A stretch of 64,000 nucleotides of DNA from Hyphomicrobiales bacterium (GCA_900470285.1 UCAG01000005.1:310001-374000); one strand, 5' to 3'. Shown: positions 41,157-49,994, counted from the first letter of the stretch. Translations and numbers: made by a program. Notes: generated from the sequence alone by a model not told the origin.

Positions 41157-42581
41157 TTACCAGCGTTTCACCATACGTGAAGCGCACAGGAATGCCAGTA
41201 ACGGCCCTACACCAAAGCTGAGGAAAAGCCAGAATGCAGCGCTGGATGTACCGGCAATGCCGCCCGGCACTGTCAGGCCGCCAAGGCTGGTGACCATACC
41301 GGCCATTGCCGCCCCCAGACCTGCAGAGAACAACTGCACCGTGGTAATCGCTGTTGATGCCAGATCCTTCTCATCCGCAGGCGCAACCTTCAGCACCCGT
41401 GTCAGCAGATGTGGCCATGTCATACCCACGCCACAGCCTACGGCGATAAATCCGGCACAGAGCGGCAGCAATTCCAGATAAGTACCACCGCTGGAAAATG
41501 GCAGCAAAAGCAGCAAAAGCACCATACCGGCAAAAGAAGCCAGCGGGCCGATAATAATCACATCACGCACACGACGCGACGAAATCCCCGAACTCATAAT
41601 TGAGCCGAGTGTCCAGCCTGCGCCCATCAGAGCAGCCAGATAACCGGCAACCAATGGCGACTGATTATGCAGCACCTGCAGAAACAGCGGAATAAACACT
41701 TCCACCGAGGTGACTGTCAGTGCCAGCAAGGACATGGTTACAATCACAGGACCCAACGGCTGACTGAAGCTGAAAGAACCGCGCGGCAACAAACGCTTAT
41801 CACTGGTTGCATCCAACCGGATCATAATAGCAATCAGAACAATTGCCGTACTGATACCGATTACGTTCCAGATAACTTCGTGGCTGATACTACCGAGCGA
41901 AACTGCGAAGACCGCTAATGTAAGCAAAGTAAGCTGAGCAAAAGGCAGACGATTGGCGTCTTCCTCTTCATGGCGCACATCCGGCAATACAAACAGCGCC
42001 ATAACAGCGAAAAGCAAAGCTGCAGGGACAACCGACCAGAAAGCCGCACGCCACTCACCAAGCTCGGCAAAAATCCCGCCAACTGCGGGACCAACCAATG
42101 TCGCAACGCCCCACATACCGGAAATCAGTGCCATAGCTCGCGGCCACAGCGCTTCAGGAAATACAATACGGATCATTGCATAGGACAAAGCCAGCATGAA
42201 ACCACCGCCAAAGCCCTGAATGAACCGTCCGATCAGCAGAACCTGCATTGTTGGTGATATAGCGCAGATCAGGGTGCCGAGAGCAAAAACACTTGCCGAA
42301 ATGGCATAGGCTTTGCGCGGACCGGTTTTTCGCAGCAATTTCACAGCCAGTGTTGAGCCGATAATTGATGCCACGACGAAAAGGGTTGTGTTCCACGCAT
42401 AATAATCCAGACCACCAATATCCGCGACAACGGACGGCAGAATGGTTGTTGCAATATAAACATTAATAGCATGGAGCGCGACGCCGCCAGCAAGTGCCAG
42501 CGAGCGAATGGCATTTTTGCCAGTCAACAAATCTCCCCAGCCCACTTTATGGTGACTGGTGAGGGATGCCGGGTCAGACAT
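41157..42581 (-). CDS. MFS transporter (drug/metabolite efflux type)
   Basis: A 474-aa major facilitator with about 12-14 membrane spans. The N-terminal GGLDYYAWNTTLFVVASIIG and the motif-A-like LLRKTGPRKAYAIS loop, plus GRFIQGFGGGFMLALSYAMI, place it with EmrB/QacA-like multidrug exporters. The start at 42581 (MSDPASL) follows GGAGAATA. It is divergent from a SufR-like regulator, 158 bases away, which probably controls it. The substrate is unknown. Confidence 0.85.
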   Translation of the reverse strand: MSDPASLTSHHKVGWGDLLTGKNAIRSLALAGGVALHAINVYIATTILPSVVADIGGLDYYAWNTTLFVVASIIGSTLAVKLLRKTGPRKAYAISASVFALGTLICAISPTMQVLLIGRFIQGFGGGFMLALSYAMIRIVFPEALWPRAMALISGMWGVATLVGPAVGGIFAELGEWRAAFWSVVPAALLFAVMALFVLPDVRHEEEDANRLPFAQLTLLTLAVFAVSLGSISHEVIWNVIGISTAIVLIAIMIRLDATSDKRLLPRGSFSFSQPLGPVIVTMSLLALTVTSVEVFIPLFLQVLHNQSPLVAGYLAALMGAGWTLGSIMSSGISSRRVRDVIIIGPLASFAGMVLLLLLLPFSSGGTYLELLPLCAGFIAVGCGVGMTWPHLLTRVLKVAPADEKDLASTAITTVQLFSAGLGAAMAGMVTSLGGLTVPGGIAGTSSAAFWLFLSFGVGPLLAFLCASRMVKRW

Positions 42582-42704
42582 TTTATTCTCCGGAACAGCT
42601 ATCAAAAACCATGAGTTTCGGCTGAAATCTGCCTGTGTTTCTCATCAATTTTAACCGGATTATACCAGTCGGGTTGCAAATCCCTGAGGGAGCCTCTAAT
42701 TAAG

Positions 42705-42718
42705 CAAGTAAGCACTTG
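42705..42718. promoter_or_regulatory. Candidate operator in the MFS / regulator divergent region
   Basis: A perfect inverted repeat CAAGT-AAGC-ACTTG lies 22 bases before the regulator start, in the shared promoter region. It is a plausible binding site for the adjacent regulator. Confidence 0.4.
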
Positions 42719-42739
42719 GAATATTCAGCAGGAGATCAA

Positions 42740-43417
42740 ATGTCAAGTTCTGACATTCTCACTTCAGATGAAATAAATAGCTCTGCACAACAAAGCACAG
42801 CTGAACGACTGTTGTTTATTCTCAAAACCCGCGGTCCGCAAACAATATCTGCTTTAGCAAGTATCATAGGCACCGGCGCGGAAAACATACGCCAGCAATT
42901 GCAAAGATCTGTGACAGAAGGGCTGATTGAACCCTATGCCACAGAAAAAAAAGCCAAAGCAGGCAGACCGGTGCAATTCTGGCACCTGACAGAAAAAGGC
43001 AACAATCACTTCCCTGATACACATGCTGAGTTAACGGTGGCTCTGTTGCGCCATATGAACAGTATTGATCCGGCACTTACTGACCGGATTATCTCTTTGC
43101 GCGAACAGGAAATGCTGGCGGGTTATCAAGCAAAAATGCAGCATATGTCTGCGCTTGAGCAACGCATTGACTGCCTGTCCCGATTGCGTAGTCAGGAAGG
43201 TTATATGGCAGAATGGGCAAAACAACCGGATGGCTCATGGCTGTTGATTGAAAACCACTGCCCTATCTGCGCTGCCGCTACGGCCTGCCAGAATTTTTGC
43301 CGCTCAGAGCTCAATATTTTTCAGACCATTCTTGGCGATGGCTGCATGATCGAGCGCTGCGAACATATTCTGCTGGGCGCACGACGCTGCGCCTATCGTA
43401 TTACTGAGGCCGGATAA
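42740..43417 (+). CDS. SufR-like winged-helix regulator with C-terminal Cys cluster
   Basis: A 225-aa DNA-binding protein. The N-terminal winged helix (TAERLLFILKTRGPQTISALASIIG...NIRQQLQR) and RPVQFWHLTEKG are like SufR and related DeoR/ArsR-type regulators. The C-terminal region has a dense cysteine pattern: HCPIC, then ACQNFC, then GCMIERCEH and RRCAYRI. In cyanobacterial SufR, equivalent cysteines hold an Fe-S cluster used for redox or iron sensing; here more Cys residues are present. It is divergent from an MFS exporter that it probably regulates. The start at 42740 follows AGGAG; a TTG eight codons earlier is less likely. Confidence 0.8.
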   Translation: MSSSDILTSDEINSSAQQSTAERLLFILKTRGPQTISALASIIGTGAENIRQQLQRSVTEGLIEPYATEKKAKAGRPVQFWHLTEKGNNHFPDTHAELTVALLRHMNSIDPALTDRIISLREQEMLAGYQAKMQHMSALEQRIDCLSRLRSQEGYMAEWAKQPDGSWLLIENHCPICAAATACQNFCRSELNIFQTILGDGCMIERCEHILLGARRCAYRITEAG

Positions 43418-43474
43418 ACGAACAAAGGCGATCCGGAAAATGCCGAGCCGCCTTTGTTATATTCAGACGAGCAT

Positions 43475-43581
43475 ATTAGAGCGCCGTGTGCCATACCTGG
43501 CACACAAAGGTCGCTCTAACACTTTAAGATTAGAGCATAATTTCACCTTAAACTGATTCAAGTTTAAGAAATTATGCTCTA
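43475..43581. repeat. Dispersed palindromic repeat, copy 2
   Basis: A 107-base relative of the element at 7967-8066: outer TTAGAGCG / CGCTCTAA hairpin and inner AGAGCATAATTTC / GAAATTATGCTCT. The last three bases of the element provide the stop codon (TAG on the minus strand) of the M20 hydrolase gene, so the element lies flush with, and may define, the 3' end of that gene. Confidence 0.82.
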
Positions 43582-45174
43582 TTGCGGAGCTGATAGCTCA
43601 GGAAATTTGACACCCAACTGATCGAGATAAGTCGGGTATTTCTCAGCATCATAATAGAGCTTCTGCATTTCCGGACGGAACTGCTGCATAATCTCCGTAT
43701 TCAGCTGAATTTGCGGCTTGTCATCCGCACCAAGCATCGGCAAATATTTCTGATCCTTCTGCTGCACATTGGTAAAATAATCCTGTGCCGCAGATACCAG
43801 TTCCGGCTTGGTCAGAAGATCAACGCCGGTCATAGCAATTACCTTCGATCCGGCGACAACGCCCTTATGAGCAATTGGTGTGGCCATCGACATGGCATTT
43901 GACCAGTGATGCCCCGGAAGATTCGGAATATTCGACGGATAATTCAGCGTAATTGTCGGCACAATCCATGACACATCGCCGATATCATCAGAGCCGCCGC
44001 TTTCCAGTTTTTCCGGCGGCGGTGCCAGTTTCTTCAGCTCTGTTGCCAGCCCGTCTTCCTTGCCTTTCACAGCCTTCTGCACAGCTTTGGCAAAACTGTT
44101 TTCGTCGTCAGTCCATTTCGGCAAGCCAACCTCCAGAATATTGGCATAGGCTGCCTCCGCCATAGGCTTGTTGAAATGGCGCGGTGCTGCTGTGCCGATA
44201 ATCTGCCGTTCCACTGTCGTGTCAGACATTTTTGCCGCTGCTTCAGACATAGTATTGGCTATCGCAAAATTCTTGGCAATGTTCTCAAAATCCGTCTCAC
44301 GGATAAAATACCAGACACTGGCAACAGATGGCACAACATTCGGCTGATCGCCGCCGTCAGGGATCACATAATGCGAGCGCTGTTCAGGCCGCAAATGCTC
44401 CCGCTTCATGTTCCAGCCCACATTCATCAGCTCCACGCCATCAAGCGCACTGCGTCCGCGCCACGGTGCACCGGCGGAATGAGCAGACTCACCGGCAAAA
44501 GTATATTTGACCGAGACCATACCCGTGCCGTTAGCTGCGCCCCACGAGGTTTGCAGATTATTGCCGACATGGGTGAACATCACCACATCCGCATCTTTGA
44601 ACACGCCGTCACGCACCATATAGGCTTTGCCGCCCAGCAGTTCCTCAGCCACCCCCGGCCAGAGCACCAGCGTGCCGGAGAGTTTTTCCTTCTCCATCAG
44701 GTCTTTCATCGCCAAGGCTGCAACCACATTCACAGCCTGTCCGGAATTATGACCTTCCCCGTGACCGGGTGCGCCCTCAATCATTGGTTTGCGATAGGCA
44801 ACACCAGGCATTTGAGACGTTTTTGGCAGACCATCAATATCACTGCCTAATGCAATCACAGGCTTACCGGAACCCCAGCGCGCCACCCAACCGGTCGGCA
44901 GACCGGCAACGCCGCGCTCAATGGTAAAGCCGTTTTTCTCAAGAATATCTGTGATGTATTTTGAGGTTTCAACTTCCTGAAAAGCCAGCTCCCCAAAGCT
45001 GAAAATTGAATCCGTCATCTCCTGCGCAAGCTTGGCGCGGCTCTCCACACCCGCTGTTACTTGCTGCTTATAGGCTTTGACATCCTGTTCTGATTTTTGT
45101 GCTGCGGCCTGACTAAGCAAAGAGGCCGACATCATAAGGCTGAGTGCAATTTTAGACGAGAGAGTACAAGACAT
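43579..45174 (-). CDS. Secreted M20 family amidohydrolase (AbgB-like)
   Basis: About 531 aa, related to aminobenzoyl-glutamate utilisation protein B and other M20D metallo-amidohydrolases. Residues 1-25 form a signal peptide (LSSKIALSLMMSASLLSQAAAQ is the core), so it is periplasmic. Metal-binding segments include GHGEGHNSGQAVNV, the catalytic VAEELLGGKAYM, ESAHSAGAPWRGRSALDG and, near the C-terminus, LPGHHWSNAM. The start at 45174 follows GGAG; an upstream in-frame start is unlikely. It is divergent from the ergothionase operon. It might free a substrate from an amide conjugate, but it has no place in the known five-step ergothioneine pathway. Its stop codon lies in a repeat. Confidence 0.82.
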   Translation of the reverse strand: MSCTLSSKIALSLMMSASLLSQAAAQKSEQDVKAYKQQVTAGVESRAKLAQEMTDSIFSFGELAFQEVETSKYITDILEKNGFTIERGVAGLPTGWVARWGSGKPVIALGSDIDGLPKTSQMPGVAYRKPMIEGAPGHGEGHNSGQAVNVVAALAMKDLMEKEKLSGTLVLWPGVAEELLGGKAYMVRDGVFKDADVVMFTHVGNNLQTSWGAANGTGMVSVKYTFAGESAHSAGAPWRGRSALDGVELMNVGWNMKREHLRPEQRSHYVIPDGGDQPNVVPSVASVWYFIRETDFENIAKNFAIANTMSEAAAKMSDTTVERQIIGTAAPRHFNKPMAEAAYANILEVGLPKWTDDENSFAKAVQKAVKGKEDGLATELKKLAPPPEKLESGGSDDIGDVSWIVPTITLNYPSNIPNLPGHHWSNAMSMATPIAHKGVVAGSKVIAMTGVDLLTKPELVSAAQDYFTNVQQKDQKYLPMLGADDKPQIQLNTEIMQQFRPEMQKLYYDAEKYPTYLDQLGVKFPELSAPQ

Positions 45175-45585
45175 GTAGAACTCCGTTACTGAATTTGCCT
45201 GAGATTCTATGATAGTTACCTGCGGACAATTCATCATAAAAACGCCATACACAACCCTTAAAATAACAATTACAAGCTTTTGATTTTACTGTATTTATTG
45301 TCATTTTAACAATTACTGAATATCGAGTTTCATTTCCCAAAACCAGCCTTTCAGTTACACGCAGTCCTTTTCATTACCCCGAGAAATGAAAGCAGCTACT
45401 CACCGGACAACAATCCGAACTGTCCGGAAAACTATTCTCCGTTACTGGCAGGATTTAGCTTTTTGTTATTGCGGGTTTCGCAACTTTCGCCGTTTCAGCC
45501 TTTCAAGCAATTTCTATACTGACCCATAATTTGCCGCATCCATAAGCACCCTCATCCAGAGGGAAAAGGCAAACGGGAACCCAGT
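45175..45585. promoter_or_regulatory. Divergent promoter region of the ergothioneine operon
   Basis: These 411 bases separate the M20 hydrolase and the ergothionase gene. They contain an inverted repeat CCGGACA-N11-TGTCCGG (45403-45427), another TTTCATTTC / GAAATGAAA (45328-45336 with 45383-45391), and two TTTCGC half-sites (45475-45490) like those before the transporter gene at 54.7 kb. The 11-base spacing of the first repeat suits a LysR-type site. Binding is inferred, not shown. Confidence 0.5.
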
Positions 45586-47268
45586 ATGAAAAAGCTCAAT
45601 CACCTGTCCAAACTTAGCCTTCTGACACTTGCCCTCCTGTCGTCTTCTGCCGCCTATGCGCAAGCTTTGCAGCTTAACGGCACACAGCTCACCACTGCGC
45701 AGGTGGCCGAGTTCGCAGCGAACAAAAATGAAAAAGTCGAAATCGCACCGGAAGCTGCACAAAAAGTCAGCCATAGTTTTGATCTGGTGATGGAAGCAGC
45801 GTTACAGGGCACCGCCGTTTACGGGCTGAATGTCGGCGTGGGCTGGAACAAGGACAAACCGGTTTTCAAAGAGGTTAAAGGCCGCCGCACTCTGGATGAA
45901 GAGTTGCTGGCACTTTCCCGCCGCTTCAACACCAGTTCACTTCATGCCCATGGTGGCGGTATTGGCGAGGCCATGCCTGCACAGGCAGTACGTGCCGGTA
46001 TGTTGATCCGCCTCAATGAAATGCTCGGCGGTGAAACCGGCACTCAGCTGAGCGTGGTGGAAGCCTATCGCGACTTCCTCAATCACGACATCATCCCCGT
46101 TGTGCCGGAAAAAGGCTCTGTCGGTGAGGCTGATATTACACTCGCCTCCCATATCGGTCTGGCGATGATCGGCGAATGGTTTGTGGATTATCAGGGCAAG
46201 CGTATGCCTGCGGCAGAAGCCCTGAAACTAGCAGGATTAAAGCCAATTGAACCGGTCGGCAAAGACTTCCTTTCCATTCTCAGCACCAATGCACTGACTG
46301 CCGGTCAGGCAGCGCTGCTTGCAGAAGAAACCCGCCATTATCTGGAAGCAGCCACAGCCGTTTTCGCCCTGTCGCTCGAAGGCTATAACGGCAATGTCGC
46401 GCCTTTCCTGAGCGAGACAACCGGACTGCGCCCGTTTCCGGGAATGATAAAGGCGGCAACAGATATTCGTGAAGCGCTGGATGGCTCCTATCTCTGGCAG
46501 CAATCTGATGGACGCGCTTTGCAGGATCCGCTCTCTTACCGCACGATGGCCTATGCGCTCGGCAATGCATGGGAAGCACAGGCCGCACTCGAAGAAGCTT
46601 TGCATATCCATATCAATGCCAGCGATGACAATCCTGCCGCTGTGACTTCCGACATGCCTGCGGAAAAAGCGGCTGACAGTCATAACCAGCTGCACAAATA
46701 TCAGGTCGCAGGCGATGTGCATGGCGCGATTTATCCGACCGCCAATTTCGATATGCTGCCGGTTGCCACCCGTGTGGAAAATCTGAATGTCGCCCTCACC
46801 CGCTTAGCGCAGAATATTGTGATGCAGACCATCCGCACAGAAAATCCGGATTTCACCAAGCTACCGCGCTTCCTTGCCGGCCCTGAGAATGAAGGCCACG
46901 CTTTCGGTGCCATGCAGAAGCCGCTTGTTGCGCTCTATGCCGAAAACCGTCAGCTGGCCATGCCTGTCTCGCTCGATACTTTCGCCATGGCGGGCAATAT
47001 TGAAGATACCGGCAACAATGCCCCGCTGGCTGTGAACAATCTTCAGCGCATTCTCGGCAATATGTACAGCCTGTCATCCATTCAGCTGCTGCATTCGGCT
47101 CAGGCGGTTGATCTGCGTGGTAAAGTTGCGCTCGGCAAAACCTCCGCAAAACTGCTGGAAACCTATCGTGCACAGGTCAAATTCGTCGATCAGGATCGCA
47201 TTTACACGCCTGATTTTGCCGCCGGTGTGCAGGTGCTGCACGCTTTCACACAGCCAGCCACCAAGTAA
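45586..47268 (+). CDS. Ergothionase (MIO-less histidine-ammonia-lyase relative), probably periplasmic
   Basis: A 560-aa member of the aromatic amino acid lyase superfamily. In true lyases the motif is GSVGASGDL, whose Ala-Ser-Gly forms the MIO cofactor; here residues 177-185 read GSVGEADIT, so no MIO can form. Loss of MIO is the hallmark of ergothionase, which eliminates trimethylamine from ergothioneine to give thiourocanate. The catalytic Tyr loop is retained as YGLNVGVG (Tyr79). The four downstream genes match the remaining steps of that pathway, which strongly supports the call. Residues 1-25 (MKKLNHLSKL... ending AAYA) form a classical signal peptide, unexpected in a normally cytosolic family. 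First gene of the operon. Confidence 0.85.
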   Translation: MKKLNHLSKLSLLTLALLSSSAAYAQALQLNGTQLTTAQVAEFAANKNEKVEIAPEAAQKVSHSFDLVMEAALQGTAVYGLNVGVGWNKDKPVFKEVKGRRTLDEELLALSRRFNTSSLHAHGGGIGEAMPAQAVRAGMLIRLNEMLGGETGTQLSVVEAYRDFLNHDIIPVVPEKGSVGEADITLASHIGLAMIGEWFVDYQGKRMPAAEALKLAGLKPIEPVGKDFLSILSTNALTAGQAALLAEETRHYLEAATAVFALSLEGYNGNVAPFLSETTGLRPFPGMIKAATDIREALDGSYLWQQSDGRALQDPLSYRTMAYALGNAWEAQAALEEALHIHINASDDNPAAVTSDMPAEKAADSHNQLHKYQVAGDVHGAIYPTANFDMLPVATRVENLNVALTRLAQNIVMQTIRTENPDFTKLPRFLAGPENEGHAFGAMQKPLVALYAENRQLAMPVSLDTFAMAGNIEDTGNNAPLAVNNLQRILGNMYSLSSIQLLHSAQAVDLRGKVALGKTSAKLLETYRAQVKFVDQDRIYTPDFAAGVQVLHAFTQPATK

Positions 47269-47334
47269 TTTTAAAATCGCATAACTGCCTGCATTCCAAA
47301 GTGATGCAGGCAGCCAGAATGAGGAAATGCCGCA

Positions 47335-48696
47335 ATGCAGGATAAAGTCTTCAAAGGTAAAGTGGTTCTGCCCGATCAGGTCATTGACAATGGCTGGGTG
47401 CTGGTCAGCGACGGCCGCGTTGTCCAGACCGGTCAGGGCACTGCCCCTGCAGGTGAAAGCCACGGCGGAGCGGATTATCTGGTGCTGCCGGGTGCTATTG
47501 ACGGTCAGGTACACAGCCGCAGCCAAAAAAATCAGGAAGAATTTATCTGGTCGACCCGCTCGGCCGCTGCAGGCGGTGTGACGACGATTGTCGATATGCC
47601 CTATGACGACGGCGACCTGATCGCCACGCCGGAGCGCTTCACCCGCAAGGTGGAAACCGCGGGTCAAGAAGCGCGCGTGGATTTCGCGCTTTATGCCACG
47701 GCGCATCCGGCAGACGGCACCAAACATATTGACGGTCTGGTGGAAGCCGGTGCGGCGGGCTTCAAATTCTCAACCTTCGGTACGCATCCCGAGCGCTTTC
47801 CGCGTATCACCCCGCAGATGCTTTATGAGTGCTTCTCGGCCATTGCCCGTCATGGCCTGATTGCCGGCATTCATAATGAAAATGATGAAATGGTGCGCTA
47901 CTATATCGATCAGGTCGAGAAAAGTGGCCGCACCGATTATCTGACCCACAGCATGAGCCGCCCGCCGGTAACCGAAACACTGGCGATGGCAGAAGTCTAT
48001 GAAATCGGCGCGATGAGCGGTTGTGCCACCCATGTGGTGCATTGTTCTGTTGGCCGTGGTTATGAACTGGCCGCCGGTTATCGCGCACAGGGCTATGCCG
48101 CAACGGTTGAAGCCTGCATCCACTATCTGACATTGTGTGAAGAAGATGATGTCAGCCGCCTGATCGGCCGCGCCAAGATCAACCCGCCGGTACGCAACCG
48201 CGCCGAGCGTGAAGCCATCTGGCAGCAGCTCGCTGCTGGCAATGTGACCATTGTTTCCACCGATCATGTGAGCTGGTCGCTTGATCGCAAAAACGATGAA
48301 AACATGCTGAAAAACGCATCCGGTGTTCCGGGGCTGGAGGCGCTCTATGCCCTGCTGCTCAAAGGTCTGGATGAGCGCGGTCTGTCGCTCAGCCATGCTG
48401 CCCGCCTGCTAGCGCATAATCCGGCGAACCTGTTCCGTCTCGGTCAGACCAAAGGTGCGCTCGGTGCCGGTCTTGATGCCGATATCGTCTTGGCACGCCG
48501 CGATCCATACACTTACAAGGCGGCAGAAAGCGGCAATAACATCGTCGGCTGGAGCCCTTATGACGGCATCAAGCTGCCGTTCCGCATCACCCATACATTT
48601 GTGCGCGGTGAATGTGCCATGGCTGAAGGTGTGGTGACAGCCGAACCGGGTTCCGGTCGCTTTGTACGCCCAGCTCTGCGTAAAGGAGCCGCGTAA
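47335..48696 (+). CDS. Hydantoinase (dihydropyrimidinase/allantoinase family), proposed hydantoin-5-propionate hydrolase
   Basis: A 453-aa cyclic amidohydrolase, proposed to open hydantoin-5-propionate to N-carbamoyl-glutamate, the fourth step of ergothioneine breakdown. Binuclear-metal residues can be assigned: His60, carboxylated Lys144 (AGFKFSTFG), His180 (AGIHNEND), His236 (THVVHCS) and Asp310 (VSTDHVSW). The first metal His of the usual HxH is Gln58 (LPGAIDGQVHS), a QxH variant also found in some dihydroorotases. No signal peptide, so cytoplasmic. GAGGAA precedes the ATG. Its stop shares one base with the next start (TAATG), showing coupling. Confidence 0.85.
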   Translation: MQDKVFKGKVVLPDQVIDNGWVLVSDGRVVQTGQGTAPAGESHGGADYLVLPGAIDGQVHSRSQKNQEEFIWSTRSAAAGGVTTIVDMPYDDGDLIATPERFTRKVETAGQEARVDFALYATAHPADGTKHIDGLVEAGAAGFKFSTFGTHPERFPRITPQMLYECFSAIARHGLIAGIHNENDEMVRYYIDQVEKSGRTDYLTHSMSRPPVTETLAMAEVYEIGAMSGCATHVVHCSVGRGYELAAGYRAQGYAATVEACIHYLTLCEEDDVSRLIGRAKINPPVRNRAEREAIWQQLAAGNVTIVSTDHVSWSLDRKNDENMLKNASGVPGLEALYALLLKGLDERGLSLSHAARLLAHNPANLFRLGQTKGALGAGLDADIVLARRDPYTYKAAESGNNIVGWSPYDGIKLPFRITHTFVRGECAMAEGVVTAEPGSGRFVRPALRKGAA

Positions 48697-49982
48697 TGGC
48701 GGCCTCCAACACACTCGTAGACGGTGACCGGCTCTGGCAGGATATTATGGCGCTAGCCGATATTACCGAGCCGGGCAAACCTTACACACGCCGTTCCTTT
48801 ACGCCGCGTTTTCTGGCTGGCCGCGCCTATCTGATTGAGCAGTTCAAAGCCGCCGGTCTTGAGGTACGCATTGATACGGCAGGGAATCTGATCGGTCGCC
48901 GCAATGGTGCCAAACCGCACGCCAAAACCATTATGATGGGGTCGCATAGTGATACTGTGCCATCCGGCGGGCGCTTTGACGGCATTGCCGGTGTAGTGGC
49001 GGCACTTGAAGTTGCCCGTGCCCTGCGCGATGCCGGTATTGAATTGCAGCACAATCTGGAAGTGGTGGATTTTCTCGCAGAAGAACCGAGTGAATACGGC
49101 CTCTCCTGTGTCGGCAGCCGTGGCATGAGCGGTCAGCTGACCAATGCCATGCTCGACTTTACCGGCCCGCAGGATGAGCGCTTAGGCGATGCGCTGATCC
49201 GTGTCGGCGGCAATCCGGCCAAGCTTCCAGAGGCTGTGCGCAAGGATATTGCCGCCTATCTGGAACTGCATATTGAGCAAGGCCCTGTACTGGAACAGAG
49301 CAAGACGGATTTGGGTCTGGTGACCGGCATTGTCGGCATCACCCGTCTGGAAATTGCCTTTCAGGGTGCCGCTGACCATGCAGGCACCACGCCAATGCAT
49401 ATGCGCCGCGATGCACTTTATGCGGCAGCACAAGCTGTCACTGCAATCCGTAAACAGGCCGAAGCCTTGGCATCCGAGCCGGACGGCTATTTTGTTGCCA
49501 CTGTCGGCATTCTCACCCTTGAGCCGGGCGGTGCCAATGTGGTGCCGGAACAAGCCAAGGTGATTGTTGATATCCGCACCGGCAAACGTGAGAAAACCCT
49601 GCGCTTTCTGGAAAGCATTGATGCGGCAACGCAAGATGCTGCCGCAAAAGCCAATGTAGAGCGCAGCCACTTCAAGACCCTTTCCGACACCATGCCGATG
49701 GATTGTGACTTAGGCCTGCTGGAGGATCTGGCAAAAAGCGCTGATGCACTCGGTCATAGCTATCTGCCACTCGCCAGTGGTGCGGGGCATGATGCGGCCT
49801 TTATCGGCCAGTTGGCACCGGCCGCCATGGTCTTTGTGCCATGCCTCGGCGGGCGCAGCCACACACCGGAAGAATGGGCAGAAAAACACGACATTGCAGC
49901 AGGTGCTGCAGCAATGTTTGCGGCAGTGCGCCGTTTTGACGAGCGCACACCGGTTATCAATCAAACGCATAACAGCATTTAA
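48696..49982 (+). CDS. M20 family N-carbamoyl-L-amino acid amidohydrolase, proposed N-carbamoyl-glutamate amidase
   Basis: A 428-aa Zn/Mn-dependent hydrolase of the allantoate amidohydrolase/beta-ureidopropionase/L-carbamoylase family. Signature segments are MGSHSDTVPSGGRFDGIAGV (metal His and Asp), DFLAEEPSEYGLSCVGSRGMSG, LELHIEQGPVLE and ADHAGTTPMHMRRDAL. By context it releases CO2 and NH3 from N-carbamoyl-glutamate to give glutamate, the last step. It is coupled to the hydantoinase by a one-base overlap and is followed by AGGAGG of the next gene. No signal peptide. Family members differ in substrate, so the exact assignment depends on context. Confidence 0.85.
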   Translation: MAASNTLVDGDRLWQDIMALADITEPGKPYTRRSFTPRFLAGRAYLIEQFKAAGLEVRIDTAGNLIGRRNGAKPHAKTIMMGSHSDTVPSGGRFDGIAGVVAALEVARALRDAGIELQHNLEVVDFLAEEPSEYGLSCVGSRGMSGQLTNAMLDFTGPQDERLGDALIRVGGNPAKLPEAVRKDIAAYLELHIEQGPVLEQSKTDLGLVTGIVGITRLEIAFQGAADHAGTTPMHMRRDALYAAAQAVTAIRKQAEALASEPDGYFVATVGILTLEPGGANVVPEQAKVIVDIRTGKREKTLRFLESIDAATQDAAAKANVERSHFKTLSDTMPMDCDLGLLEDLAKSADALGHSYLPLASGAGHDAAFIGQLAPAAMVFVPCLGGRSHTPEEWAEKHDIAAGAAAMFAAVRRFDERTPVINQTHNSI

Positions 49983-49994
49983 GAGGAGGCCATT

